Source of the DNA: JAWKJY01 sp041393535
Lineage (GTDB): Bacteria > Actinomycetota > Thermoleophilia > Gaiellales > Gaiellaceae
Reading direction: 5' to 3'
DNA: 64,000 nucleotides
NCBI GenBank assembly: GCA_041393535.1
Contig: JAWKJY010000006.1
Coordinates: forward strand, 124,001 to 188,000
A program made the position numbers and the translations under genes. Numbering within the stretch: position 1 is the stretch's first letter; each line of letters begins with the position of its first letter. Below are positions 27,509 to 35,894 of this stretch, one piece after another. The notes under the pieces were generated by a model, which was not told where the DNA came from, searched no databases, and saw nothing but the letters and a program-made list of their open reading frames with translations.

Positions 27509-29119
27509 ATGCGCAGGATCGTCGCCGCCCTCGCCGCCGTCGTCGCGCTCGTCGCGGCGCCGGCCGCCCTGGCAGACACGACGTGGACGAAGATCTCCCG
27601 CGACGGCCTGTCGGGCACGTACTCGCCGGAGCTCGCCGTCGACGGATCGAGGATCGTCGCCGGCTGGCGCTTCAGCGACCCGGCGAACCCGAGCACGGGG
27701 ATCGACGGGCTGGAGGTGCTCTCGTTCGTCGCCTCCTCGTCGGCCGACGCGCTCGACCCCCAGGGGCCGACGAACGTCACGCCGGGCTCGACGCTCACGG
27801 GCGCCTGGAACTTCGTCGCGCCGCCGGGCGGAGGCACGCAGGTGGTCTTCGGCGCGCTGTTCCCCGGCGACATCAACACCTACGCCCACGTTTCGGCGAG
27901 GAACCCGGACGGGACCTTTACGAGCCCGCAGCGGATCTCCGACTCCGCCACGATCTGGGGCGATCCGTCGGGCGCGCTCGCACTGTCGGACGGCACCCTG
28001 CTCTTCGCCTCCTCGACGGCGGGCGGCATCACCATCGGCCGGGGCACGCCGACGACGCCCGGCATCGCGACCGGCGCGCCGAACCTCCAGAACGCCCTGG
28101 GCGGGTGCTGCGGCTACGAGCCGCGCATCGGCGTCACGACGGGCGGGCAGGTCTGGGTCGCCTGGTACTCGAACGCGACGAGCAACGTCGGGCTCTACCT
28201 GCAGCAGATCGACCCCGCCACCGGCCAGCCCATCGGCAACGCCGCCCGGGCGCCGCGGAGCGAGAGCGTGGGGAACAACGCCGCGCCGGCCCTCGCCTGC
28301 CGCGACACCTGCCGGGTCGTCTACCGGATCGACGCGCTCGCGCTCAACCAGCGGGTGAACCGGATCGTCAGCTGGTCCCCGGGCGAGGCGGCTCCCACGC
28401 TGATCGCCACGCAGGACGACACGAGCGGCGGGCTGGAGGCGACCGCGGCGTATCGCGCCGACGGACGGCTGTGGGTCGCCTGGCACCAGGACGGGAACCA
28501 GGCGCTGAGCGGCAGCGGCTTCCGCGCGACGCTCGGCGACGGGCGCGGGGCGGGCGGCCTCGTGCAGGACGTGGGCGCACCCCCGCAGACCCTCACGAGC
28601 TACTCGCTGCGCGGGCTGGCGCTCGGCAACGACCTCGTCCTGGCCACGAACGTCGCGCTCACCGACGTCAACCGCGGTGCCGCGATCTGGGTGAACGTCG
28701 TCGCCCCGCCGGCCGCGGCCGCCGACGTACCGGTGACGCTCGAGGTGATCGAGGAGGGCGGGAAGCTGAAGATCCGCGTCCAGTACCGGGTCAAGAACAC
28801 GTGCGCGACGCCGTGCACCGCCCGCTCGCTGATCCGGGCGCGCAACGGCAAGCGCCTGAAGGCCGGCGTCGAGCCGCTCCCCGGCGACTCGCTGCTCTTC
28901 GGCAGGTCCAAGGGCATCAAGCTGAAGGCTGCCGGCAAGAAGGAGCGCTTCGACATCGTCGTCTCCAAGGCCGCCCTGAACCGTGCCAAGGGCAAGGTCG
29001 TCAACCGGCACAAGTTCATCGAGACGCGCCTGCGCGTCTGGCTGAAGCAGCCCGACGGCTCCGAGCTGCTGACGTTCCGCGACGGGCGCATCCGCGTCGC
29101 GCTGACGAAGCTCGCCTGA
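27509..29119 (+). CDS. Secreted beta-rich protein of unknown function, 536 aa
   Basis: The signal peptide is RRIVAALAAVVALVAAPAALA. ATG at 27509 sits 8 nt after GGAGGA. The body repeats short propeller-like blades (RIVAGWRFSDP, TLLFASSTAGG, QVWVAWYSNA, RLWVAWHQDG), with a CC pair (GGCCGYEP) and a disulfide candidate CRDTCR. The last 110 residues are a Lys/Arg-rich beta domain (VTLEVIEEGGKLKIRVQYRV) found at the end of several secreted proteins here. It diverges from the Nramp gene by 117 nt. I recognise no enzyme motif. It is likely extracellular, perhaps wall-associated. Confidence 0.75.
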   Translation: MRRIVAALAAVVALVAAPAALADTTWTKISRDGLSGTYSPELAVDGSRIVAGWRFSDPANPSTGIDGLEVLSFVASSSADALDPQGPTNVTPGSTLTGAWNFVAPPGGGTQVVFGALFPGDINTYAHVSARNPDGTFTSPQRISDSATIWGDPSGALALSDGTLLFASSTAGGITIGRGTPTTPGIATGAPNLQNALGGCCGYEPRIGVTTGGQVWVAWYSNATSNVGLYLQQIDPATGQPIGNAARAPRSESVGNNAAPALACRDTCRVVYRIDALALNQRVNRIVSWSPGEAAPTLIATQDDTSGGLEATAAYRADGRLWVAWHQDGNQALSGSGFRATLGDGRGAGGLVQDVGAPPQTLTSYSLRGLALGNDLVLATNVALTDVNRGAAIWVNVVAPPAAAADVPVTLEVIEEGGKLKIRVQYRVKNTCATPCTARSLIRARNGKRLKAGVEPLPGDSLLFGRSKGIKLKAAGKKERFDIVVSKAALNRAKGKVVNRHKFIETRLRVWLKQPDGSELLTFRDGRIRVALTKLA

Positions 29120-29135
29120 GCCCGCGCGCCGGGCC

Positions 29136-29156
29136 GCCGGGGGCGCGCGCCCCGGC
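29136..29156 (+). terminator. GC hairpin after the secreted-protein gene
   Basis: GCCGGGG at 29136-29142 pairs with CCCCGGC at 29150-29156 around a GCGCGCG loop, 16 nt after the stop at 29119. No T-run. Confidence 0.45.
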
Positions 29157-29291
29157 CGCCCGGCCGCCCTCCCCGTCCGAGCGACGCGCAGTCCCCCGCT
29201 CGGACGCACCAGGGTGCCCCCGTTCGGGCTGGGCTCCTGCGTGCCCCTCCGCCGATGGGATGGTGCGAGACCTCCCGACGAAAGAGGGACG

Positions 29292-31813
29292 ATGAAGATC
29301 CGCTGGAAGCTCACCCTGATCCTGCTCGTGCCGCTCGCGCTGCTCGGGTTCTTCGTGTGGTCGGGTGTGAGCGACCGCCGCGACGAGGCCGCCGAGGCCA
29401 AGCGCGCGGAGGACCTCATCTCGTTCTACGTCCTCTCGGGCGGCGCGCAGGCGACCGCACAGGACGAGCACGGCCTGACGGGCCTGATCGTCGGAGCCGA
29501 GGGCGCCGTGCCGCAGGCGCTGCTCGACGCGCGCCGCGACTGTCGCCTCGCTCGCCGCCGTCCGCGACTCGCTCTTCGAGGCCGAGCGGATCGGCCAGCG
29601 CACGAGGACGCCCGCGAGCAGACGCACCGCCGTCGAGCGGGTGCGCGAGGCGATCGACGCCTACGACGCCGCGGCCACCGACGCGAACGCCCGCAACTCG
29701 ACGATCGGCTTCCCGATCTTCGAGGAGCTGAACGCGAGCCTCGTCGGGCTGGACTACGTCCTGATCCGGTCGATCCGGGACGACGTCGAGCTGGCCCGGC
29801 GCCTGTTCTCCTACGTCGCGCTGCTCGAGGCGGCGTCGCACCGCGCCGCGACGCACGCGCTCGTCGCCGCCTCCGGCGACGGCAGCTCGTCGGCCTCGAC
29901 CGGATCCTCACGGTCGAGCAGCAGTCCCGGGAGGAGGAGGCCGCGATCACGCTCTTCCGCTCCGCCGCGGCCGACCCGGCGGACGTCGCCCTCTTCGACT
30001 CGACCGTGACCGGCCCCGCCGTGGTCGCCGCCGAGTCGTCGGTGACCGCGCTGCTGAACACGCGCTCCGGCACGGTGCCGCAGCTGAACCGCGCCGCCTT
30101 CCACGAGGCGATGCAGGAGAAGGCGCGCCTCGCGAGCTCCGTCGCGGACGCCCTCGCGACGACGCTCCGCACGACCGCCGCCGACAAGCACTCGTCGGCG
30201 AGCTCGCGGGCGACGACGTTCACGATCGCGGGCGCCGGCGCGGCCGCCGTCGCCATCCTCCTCGCCGGCGCGCTCGCCTTCGGCATCACCCGCCGCCCGG
30301 CCGCCTCTCGGCCGCCGCGCGCGAGCTCGCCACCGTCAAGCTGCCGGCGCTCGTCGACGGGCTCCGCAGCGGGCGCGTCGCCGAGACGCTCGCCACCTCG
30401 CCGGTCGAGCTCGACGGGCTCGGCAAGGACGAGATCGGCGAGGTCGGCCTGGCGCTGCGCACCGTCCAGGGCGCGACGCTCGACGTCGCCCGGGCCCAGG
30501 CCGAGCTGGTCGAGAAGGGCATCAGCGACATCTTCGTCAAGCTCGCCCGCCGCAACCAGAGCCTGGTCGAGCGCCAGATCGCGCTGCTCGACGAGCTCGA
30601 GGAGAGCGAGCGCGACCCGGACGTCCTCGACAACCTGTTCAAGCTCGACCACATCGCGACGCGCATCCGGCGCAACGCGGAGAACCTGCTCGTCCTCTCG
30701 GGCGCCGAGCCGACGCGCCGCTGGAAGGAGCCGGTGCCGCTCGCCCGGATGCTGCAGGCGTCGATGGGCGAGGTCGAGGACTTCCGCCGCATCCACCTGG
30801 CGGACGTCGAGGACGTCGCGGTCTCGGGGACGGCCTCGCTCGACCTGACCCACCTCTTCGCCGAGCTGCTCGAGAACGCGGTGCGCTCTTCGCCGCCGGA
30901 CGCGCCCGTCGAGGTCAGCGCCCGGCGCAGGGGTGACGGCGTCATCGTCGTCGTCGCCGACCGCGGCATGGGCATGACCGACGAGCAGCTGAGCGAGGCG
31001 AACGTCCTGCTCGCGAGCCCGCCGCACGCCGGCCTCAGCATGTCCCGCACGCTCGGCCACTACGTCGTCGCGCGGCTCGCGGCCCGCTACGGCGTCGTCG
31101 TCCGGGTCGACCGCTCGATCGACGGCGGCATCGTCGCCACGGCCACGCTGCCGCCCGCGCTGCTCGTCGCCGACATGGAGGCCGGCGGGTTCGAGCTCGG
31201 CGGCGAGCCGGTCGTCGAGGACGTCGCGGCGGAGCTCGCGCCGCCGGTGGACGCCCTCGCCCCGCTCCCGCCGCGGCCGCTGCTCGCACCGCCGCAGCCC
31301 GTGCCCGTCGCCGTCGAGCCCGAGCCGCGCCCGTCGTCGAGGCGGAGCCGGTCGCGGAGGCCGCGCCCGAGGCGCCGGCCGTCGAGCTGCCGCCCGCGCC
31401 CGCGCTCGTCGACGGCCTGCCGCGCCGCGAGGCGCCCCGCTCCCGGCCCGCCCGGCCGCCCCGGCGCCGCTCGCGCCCGCGTCGGCCGCCTCGCTCGTCG
31501 AGGCGCCCGCCGCACCGGTCGCGAGCCCGCCGGGCTGCCCCAGCGCGCGCCGCTCGCGCCGCCGGCGCCGCTGGTCGACCCGGCGCCGTTCGCCGCACCG
31601 CCCGCGGGCGACGACGGCGAGACCCGCCCGCTGCCGCGCCGCGGCCGTACGCCGGTCCTCGGCGTCCCGCACCAGAGCGCGGTCGGCGTCGCCCCGCCGA
31701 ACCGGTCGCCCGAGGCGTCGCGCCAGCTCCTCGCCGGCTTCAAGAGCGGCTTCGAGCGCGGCCGCCACGCCGCCCACGAGCACGAGTCCGACCTGGAGGG
31801 AACCGATGGCTAA
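29292..31813 (+). CDS. cvnA: Conservon sensor kinase (CvnA-like, NIT/HAMP/HATPase), frameshifted
   Basis: ATG at 29292 follows AGAGGGA. TM1 is LTLILLVPLALLGFFVWSG. A nitrate/nitrite-sensing type extracellular helical domain follows (FYVLSGGAQATAQDEHGLTG, then GLDYVLIRSIRDDVELARR). TM2 is TIAGAGAAAVAILLAGALAF near 30225-30290, then a HAMP linker. The kinase core is DHIATRIRRNAENLLVLSG, with N box ELLENAVRSSPPDAPV and G1 DRGMGM. The C-terminal 200 residues are Pro/Ala-rich. Frame changes near 29540, 29880, 30300 and within 31330-31540 each rejoin sensible sequence, so one gene of about 840 residues is meant. It overlaps the roadblock gene by 8 nt. In Streptomyces, CvnA relays an external signal to the B-C-D proteins. 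Confidence 0.8.
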
Positions 31814-32213
31814 TCAGGAGCTGACCTGGCTCGTCTCGAAGTTCGTCGTCGAGACGCCCGGGGTGACGCACGCCCTCGTGCTCTCGGCGGACGGGATCCC
31901 GATGGCCTCGTCCGACCGGCTCACCCAGGACGCGTCCGATCGCCTGGCGGCGGTCGCCTCGGGGCTCGTCGGGCTCGCGAACGGGGTCTCCGGCCCGTTC
32001 GGCGCGGGCCGCGTGACCCAGGTCGTGATCGAGCTCGAGGGCGCCTTCATCTTCGTCACCGGCATCAGCGACGGCTCGTCGCTCGCCGTGGTCTCGCGCC
32101 CCGACGCGGACGTCGGCCTCGTCGCGTACGAGATGGCCGTGCTCGTCGACCGCGCCGGCGCCGTCCTCACCCCGGCGCTCCGCGGCGTCGACAGGAGGGC
32201 CTCCGCCGCATGA
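31806..32213 (+). CDS. cvnB: Roadblock/LC7 protein (CvnB-like)
   Basis: 135 residues, the size of actinobacterial roadblock proteins. The fold signature is visible: LVSKFVVETPGVTHALVLSA, DGIPMASSDRL, VIELEGAFIFVTGISDGSSL and the C-terminal VAYEMAVLVDRAG. These small cytosolic proteins bind the small GTPase and kinase of the conservon at the membrane. The start overlaps the end of the kinase gene by 8 nt, and its stop overlaps the DUF742 start (ATGA), so translation is coupled. Confidence 0.93.
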   Translation: MANQELTWLVSKFVVETPGVTHALVLSADGIPMASSDRLTQDASDRLAAVASGLVGLANGVSGPFGAGRVTQVVIELEGAFIFVTGISDGSSLAVVSRPDADVGLVAYEMAVLVDRAGAVLTPALRGVDRRASAA

Positions 32214-32587
32214 CCGACGCGCCGGATCCGGCGGGCACGACCTGGCGGGACGTCCGCTTCGCCCGCCCGTACGTCCTCACGGGCGGGCGGACGCGTTCGC
32301 GCGGCCAGGAGCTGCCGCTCGAGACGCTCGTCGTGGCGACGCTCGCCGGCCGGAACGCCAGCCCGGCGGCCGGGAGCGAGCAGGCCGCCATCCTGAACCG
32401 GTGCGCCGAGGCGATCTCGATCGCCGAGGTGGCCGCCCATCTCCACGTCCCGCTCGGGGTCGCGCGCGTGCTCGTCGGCGACCTCCACGCGGACGGGCTG
32501 GTCGCGGTGCACCAGGCGCCGACGACCGACGGTCGCGTCGATCTCAGCGTTCTCGAAAGGGTGCTGCATGGCCTCCACTCGCTCTGA
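32210..32587 (+). CDS. cvnC: DUF742 protein (CvnC-like)
   Basis: 125 residues. The N-terminus RFARPYVLTGGRTRSRGQEL matches the DUF742 family (normally VRPYALTGGRT). The C-terminal two-thirds is a winged-helix-like region (CAEAISIAEVAAHLHVPLGV, then VLVGDLHADGLVAVH). It is a scaffold or regulatory partner in conservons. ATG overlaps the stop of the roadblock gene by 4 nt and its end overlaps the GTPase gene by 20 nt, as is usual for this operon. Confidence 0.93.
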   Translation: MTDAPDPAGTTWRDVRFARPYVLTGGRTRSRGQELPLETLVVATLAGRNASPAAGSEQAAILNRCAEAISIAEVAAHLHVPLGVARVLVGDLHADGLVAVHQAPTTDGRVDLSVLERVLHGLHSL

Positions 32588-33173
32588 GCCCGCCCCGCCC
32601 GCCGTGCAGGCGGAGCGCTCGTCGGAGCCCCTGCCGGCGAAGATCGTCGTCGCGGGCGGCTTCGGCGTCGGCAAGACGACGTTCGTCGGCTCGATCTCGG
32701 AGATCGACCCGCTGACGACCGAGGCGGCCGTGACCGAGGTCAGCGAGGGCGTGGACGACCTGGCGATGGCCGGCGGCAAGACGTCGACGACCGTGGCGAT
32801 GGACTTCGGGCGGATCACGCTCGACGAGAGCCTGATCCTCTACCTGTTCGGGACGCCCGGCCAGAACCGCTTCTTCTTCCTCTGGGACGAGCTGGTCAAG
32901 GGCGCGATCGGCGCCGTCGTGCTCGTCGACACCCGCCGGCTGGCCGACTGCTTCGCCGCGGTCAACTACTTCGAGCAGTGCGGCCTGCCGTTCGTCGTCG
33001 CCGTCAACTGCTTCGACGGCATCGTCACGCACCCGCTCGACCAGATCCGGGAGGCGCTCGCGATCGGCCCGGACGTGCCGGTCCACTACACGGACGCGCG
33101 CAGCCGGCCGGCCACGAGGAAGGTCCTGATCAGCGTCACGGAGCACGCGATCCTGCGCGCCCGCGCCGCGTAG
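32568..33173 (+). CDS. cvnD: Small Ras-like GTPase (CvnD-like ATP/GTP-binding protein)
   Basis: 201 residues. P-loop GGFGVGKTT is at residues 30-38, the switch region TTVAMDFGRI, the G3-like FGTPGQNRFFFLW and the G4-like AVNCFDG. The C-terminal VHYTDARSRPATRKVLISV is typical of CvnD. The N-terminal 22 residues are disordered and Pro-rich. It binds GTP and acts with roadblock proteins downstream of the kinase. The start is supported by AAAGG upstream and by the 20-nt overlap with cvnC. No P450 gene (CvnE) follows; a PAS-like protein follows instead. Confidence 0.93.
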   Translation: MASTRSEPAPPAVQAERSSEPLPAKIVVAGGFGVGKTTFVGSISEIDPLTTEAAVTEVSEGVDDLAMAGGKTSTTVAMDFGRITLDESLILYLFGTPGQNRFFFLWDELVKGAIGAVVLVDTRRLADCFAAVNYFEQCGLPFVVAVNCFDGIVTHPLDQIREALAIGPDVPVHYTDARSRPATRKVLISVTEHAILRARAA

Positions 33174-33217
33174 CGGGACGCGCGGGCGCCGACCCCGTCG
33201 TCCGCCGGACAGTGCAC

Positions 33218-33223
33218 TAGACT
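33218..33223 (+). promoter_or_regulatory. -10 element TAGACT, probable leaderless start
   Basis: TAGACT ends 8 nt before the GTG at 33232, so transcription would begin at or next to the start codon. No ribosome site precedes this GTG, which fits a leaderless mRNA. A -35 box is not obvious. Confidence 0.4.
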
Positions 33224-33231
33224 CCCGCGCC

Positions 33232-33834
33232 GTGGGGCAGCACACGGCGACGGTGTACGTCGTCGACGAGAACGACGTCCTGATCTCCGTCGACGGCGGC
33301 TGGCTCGCGTTCGCATCGGCGAACGGGGCGCCCGAGCTCGCGCGCGTGGTCGGCCGGAGCCTGTGGGAGCTCGTCACGGGGCTCGAGGTGCAGTACCTGT
33401 GGCGTCAGCTCCTCGCCTCGGCCCGGGCCCGCGAGGCGCCCATCCTCGTCCGCTACCGCTGCGACGCGCCCGACCGGCGCCGGCTGTTCGACCTCGAGCT
33501 CGCCCGCGCCGGGGACGGGCAGGTACGGTGCAGCTCGGTCCTCGTGCACGAGGAGGAGCGCCCGCCGCTGCCGCTCCTCGCCCGGCACGCGTCCCGCGGC
33601 GACACGATCCTCCACCTGTGCAGCTGGTGCAAGCGGGCCGACGCCGGCGGGTGGGTCGAGCTCGAGGAGGCCGTGCACCGGCTCGAGCTGCTCGCGGCCG
33701 ACGAGCTGCCCGGGCTCAGCCACGGCATCTGCGGCGACTGCGACCACGCCGTCCGCCAGGTGATCGCCGGCGAGACTCCCGAGCTGCCGGCGGCGCTCCG
33801 GCCGGGCGGCTGGCACGCGTCGCAGGGCTCGTAG
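33232..33834 (+). CDS. PAS-fold protein with C-terminal CSWCK / HGICGDC motif
   Basis: 200 residues. Residues 1-125 look like a PAS fold (VYVVDENDVLISVDGGWLAF, VGRSLWELVTGLEVQYLWRQ). The tail carries HLCSWCKRADAGGWVELEEA and LSHGICGDC. This Cys set is common at the end of PAS-containing signalling proteins, where it reads CSWCK..SHGICPDC and may bind a metal or control redox. It lies 58 nt after the conservon GTPase on the same strand and may be its sensor partner, although its own -10 suggests separate transcription. No kinase or output domain is present. The GTG start is inferred from the -10 position. Confidence 0.8.
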   Translation: MGQHTATVYVVDENDVLISVDGGWLAFASANGAPELARVVGRSLWELVTGLEVQYLWRQLLASARAREAPILVRYRCDAPDRRRLFDLELARAGDGQVRCSSVLVHEEERPPLPLLARHASRGDTILHLCSWCKRADAGGWVELEEAVHRLELLAADELPGLSHGICGDCDHAVRQVIAGETPELPAALRPGGWHASQGS

Positions 33835-33959
33835 GCCGGCCGCGCGTCGCCGCGAGCGCCTCCGGGACGACCGACGGGCAGGAGCGGCCCCCCGATGCCG
33901 CTCCCGCCCGCCACGCGCCACCGACGGCGCGGTCCTGCGTTCCCGCCCCGGCCCGTCCG

Positions 33960-34847
33960 CTACCCCGCCAGCTCGTCCTCGACCTCGGCGTACGGTGTGA
34001 CGCGCGACGGGTTCGGCGCCGCGGCGTCGACCGGCGTGCCGTGATCGACGAACTCGAGCGCCGTCTCGACCGTGCCGACCTCGCCGTCGACCTCGACGTG
34101 GAAGACCATCCGCTCGCGCACCACGCGCCCCGCCGCGTCGAGCCAGACGTCCGTGGCGATCAGGTCGCCGTCGGCCGAGTCGCGCCGGAGGCTCTCGACC
34201 TGCTCGCGCAGCGCCGGCCGCTCCGCGAGCGGCGTCCGCTCGATCGCCCGCCGCAGGTCCACGGTGCCGCGGTAGTGCGCGAGCGTCCCGAGCGGCCCGG
34301 GCTCCTCGCCCACGAGGACGAAGTCCTCGAGGGCGCCGCGGAGGTAGCCGAGGTGGGTGGAGGCGCTGCTGCGCTGGAGGTCGGCGATCAGCGAGCCGCC
34401 GGGCGCATCGGCTGGGGCGTCCGCGTCGACGCCGATCCACTCCTTCGAGCCCAGCTCCTGTGCGAGGAAGCCGGGCAGGCGGAAGTACAGGTCGCCCTCG
34501 TCGACGAGGACGCGCACGGTCGCGTCCTCCTCGTCGAGCCCGAGCACGTCGAACGCCTGCCCGAAGTCGAGGGCGACGTCGGAGTCGCCGGCCGGGTCGA
34601 CCGCCCCCATCAGGCCGATCGAGAACGCGCCGGTCACGCCGCTCGAGATCTCGACCTCGCCCTTCAGCCGGCTGGGCCCCGTCGCCCGCGCGCCGGCCTC
34701 GTCGACCGCCCGCTGGGCCGCGTTCGCCGGGACGGAGGTGTCGAGCGGCGGCTCGCCGCCGCCGCAGGCCGCGAGCCCGAGAGCCGCCGCCAGGGCCGCG
34801 GCTCCGAGGGCCGCGCGCCGGATGGGGATCGTCCGCGTCGTCGTCAT
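33960..34847 (-). CDS. LppX/LprG-like lipoprotein, 295 aa
   Basis: The signal peptide ends in LGLAACGGG, a clear lipobox, so the mature protein is lipid-anchored outside the membrane. The body shows VRVLVDEGDLYFRLPGF, LAQELGSKEWIGVD, YRGTVDLRRAIERTP, VWLDAAGRVVRERMVF and a C-terminal NPSRVTPYAEVEDELAG. It is the lipoprotein paralogue of the secreted protein at 14540. Lipid or glycolipid carriage is the family precedent, inferred only. The 125 nt between this and the PAS gene holds nothing I can identify. A short Gly/Ala spacer separates the promoter region from the next minus gene. Confidence 0.8.
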   Translation of the reverse strand: MTTTRTIPIRRAALGAAALAAALGLAACGGGEPPLDTSVPANAAQRAVDEAGARATGPSRLKGEVEISSGVTGAFSIGLMGAVDPAGDSDVALDFGQAFDVLGLDEEDATVRVLVDEGDLYFRLPGFLAQELGSKEWIGVDADAPADAPGGSLIADLQRSSASTHLGYLRGALEDFVLVGEEPGPLGTLAHYRGTVDLRRAIERTPLAERPALREQVESLRRDSADGDLIATDVWLDAAGRVVRERMVFHVEVDGEVGTVETALEFVDHGTPVDAAAPNPSRVTPYAEVEDELAG

Positions 34848-34901
34848 GGCGGCATCCTCGACGCCGCCCCTGACGGGCCGCTGACCGCCGCCTGACCCGC
34901 G

Positions 34902-35159
34902 TCAGACCATCCGCTGGAGCTCCTCGAGGCGGTCCTTCGCCTCGGCGAGCCCGAGGCCGGTCGCCTCGCGGATCAGCTTGATCGCCTCGATCGCCTTGCC
35001 GGCGGCGGCGAGGTCGAGCGCCTCCTGCTCGTAGGGGACGAGGCCGATCCCGGCCTCCTCCACGGCCTCGAGCCCGAGGTGCTCGAGCACGGCGTCGAGC
35101 GTCCTCTCCACGCGGGCGAGGCGGGCCGCGAGGCTCGCCGAGGTGATCTGGTCGGTCAC
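34902..35159 (-). CDS. Ribosomal L7/L12 C-terminal-domain-like protein, 85 aa
   Basis: The last 30 residues (KAIEAIKLIREATGLGLAEA, then KDRLEEL) closely match the L7/L12 C-terminal fold, which in the ribosome binds translation factors. Here the N-terminal dimerisation domain is replaced by a coiled-coil-like helix (LAARLARVERTLDAVLEHLG). This is a stand-alone protein and not the ribosomal stalk itself. GTG at 35159 is supported by GGAGGAG. A longer open frame extends upstream but has no coding character. Role unknown. Confidence 0.75.
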   Translation of the reverse strand: MTDQITSASLAARLARVERTLDAVLEHLGLEAVEEAGIGLVPYEQEALDLAAAGKAIEAIKLIREATGLGLAEAKDRLEELQRMV

Positions 35160-35223
35160 GCGCTCCTCCTCGTCGGTCGCTGGGATGATCGCAGCAGGCC
35201 CGGCCGCGCTACCGTTCGCCGCC

Positions 35224-35391
35224 ATGGGCGCGACGAGCTGGGACGACGTGTGCGCCGCGGTGCTCGACGAGCCGGGCGTCCGCGAGGGCCGCATGTTCGG
35301 CTGCGACTGCCCGAAGGTCGGGGACGAGGCGTTCGCCTGCGACTCGATCACCGGGCCCGTGCCCGGGCTGCCGGGAGCGAGCGCCGGATGA
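35224..35391 (+). CDS. Short TfoX-N/YjbR-like protein, 55 aa, possibly truncated
   Basis: The start MGATSWDDVCAAVLDEPGVR, then EGRMFGCDCPKVGDEAFACD, resembles the beginning of TfoX N-terminal or YjbR-type proteins, which are normally about 100 residues. The last 14 residues are low-complexity and the stop overlaps the next start (ATGA). It may be a degenerate or frameshifted gene. The tight coupling with the TPP enzyme suggests it is at least translated. Confidence 0.45.
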   Translation: MGATSWDDVCAAVLDEPGVREGRMFGCDCPKVGDEAFACDSITGPVPGLPGASAG

Positions 35392-35894
35392 GCTGGCAGG
35401 CCGACCTCGCCGACGCCCTCGTCGACGCCGGCGCCGACGTCGCCGCGTACGTGCCGGACTCGCGCCTCCAGGGCGTGCTCGCCCGGCTCGACGAGCGGGG
35501 CGTCCCGCTGCGCGGCCTGCCGCGCGAGGAGGAGTGCGTCGCGTACGCGTGCGGGCACGCGCTCGCGGGCGGGCGCCCGCTCGTCCTGCTCCAGTCCTCG
35601 GGCGTCGGCAACGCCCTGAACGCGCTCGGCGCGCTCGCCGTCCCGTACGCGCTCGGCGTCGCGCTCGTCATCTCGATGCGCGGCACGCTCGGTGAGGGCA
35701 ACCCCTCGCAGGTGCCGATGGGCCGCGCGACGCGCGCGCAGCTCGACTCCCTGGGCATCCAGTGCTTCCCGCTCGCCGACGAGGCGCGCGCGCCGGCGGT
35801 CGGCGAGGGCGTCGCGCGGCTCGCCTTCGACGCGTCGCAGGTCGCGGCCGTGATCCTCGAGCCGGAGCTGGGAGGCCAGCGTGCGCACCGTTGA
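35388..35894 (+). CDS. TPP-binding decarboxylase alpha subunit (sulfopyruvate/phosphonopyruvate type)
   Basis: 168 residues corresponding to the pyrimidine-binding domain of TPP enzymes. Visible are GADVAAYVPDSRLQGVL, a conserved Glu in LPREEECVAYACGHALAGGR, the LLQSSGVGNALNALGALAVP block and ISMRGTLGEGNPSQVPMGR. Two-subunit enzymes of this type (ComD/ComE) decarboxylate sulfopyruvate; phosphonopyruvate decarboxylase is the other precedent. The beta subunit follows with a 14-nt overlap. The substrate is not decidable from sequence: no coenzyme M or phosphonate genes are nearby. Confidence 0.85.
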   Translation: MSWQADLADALVDAGADVAAYVPDSRLQGVLARLDERGVPLRGLPREEECVAYACGHALAGGRPLVLLQSSGVGNALNALGALAVPYALGVALVISMRGTLGEGNPSQVPMGRATRAQLDSLGIQCFPLADEARAPAVGEGVARLAFDASQVAAVILEPELGGQRAHR

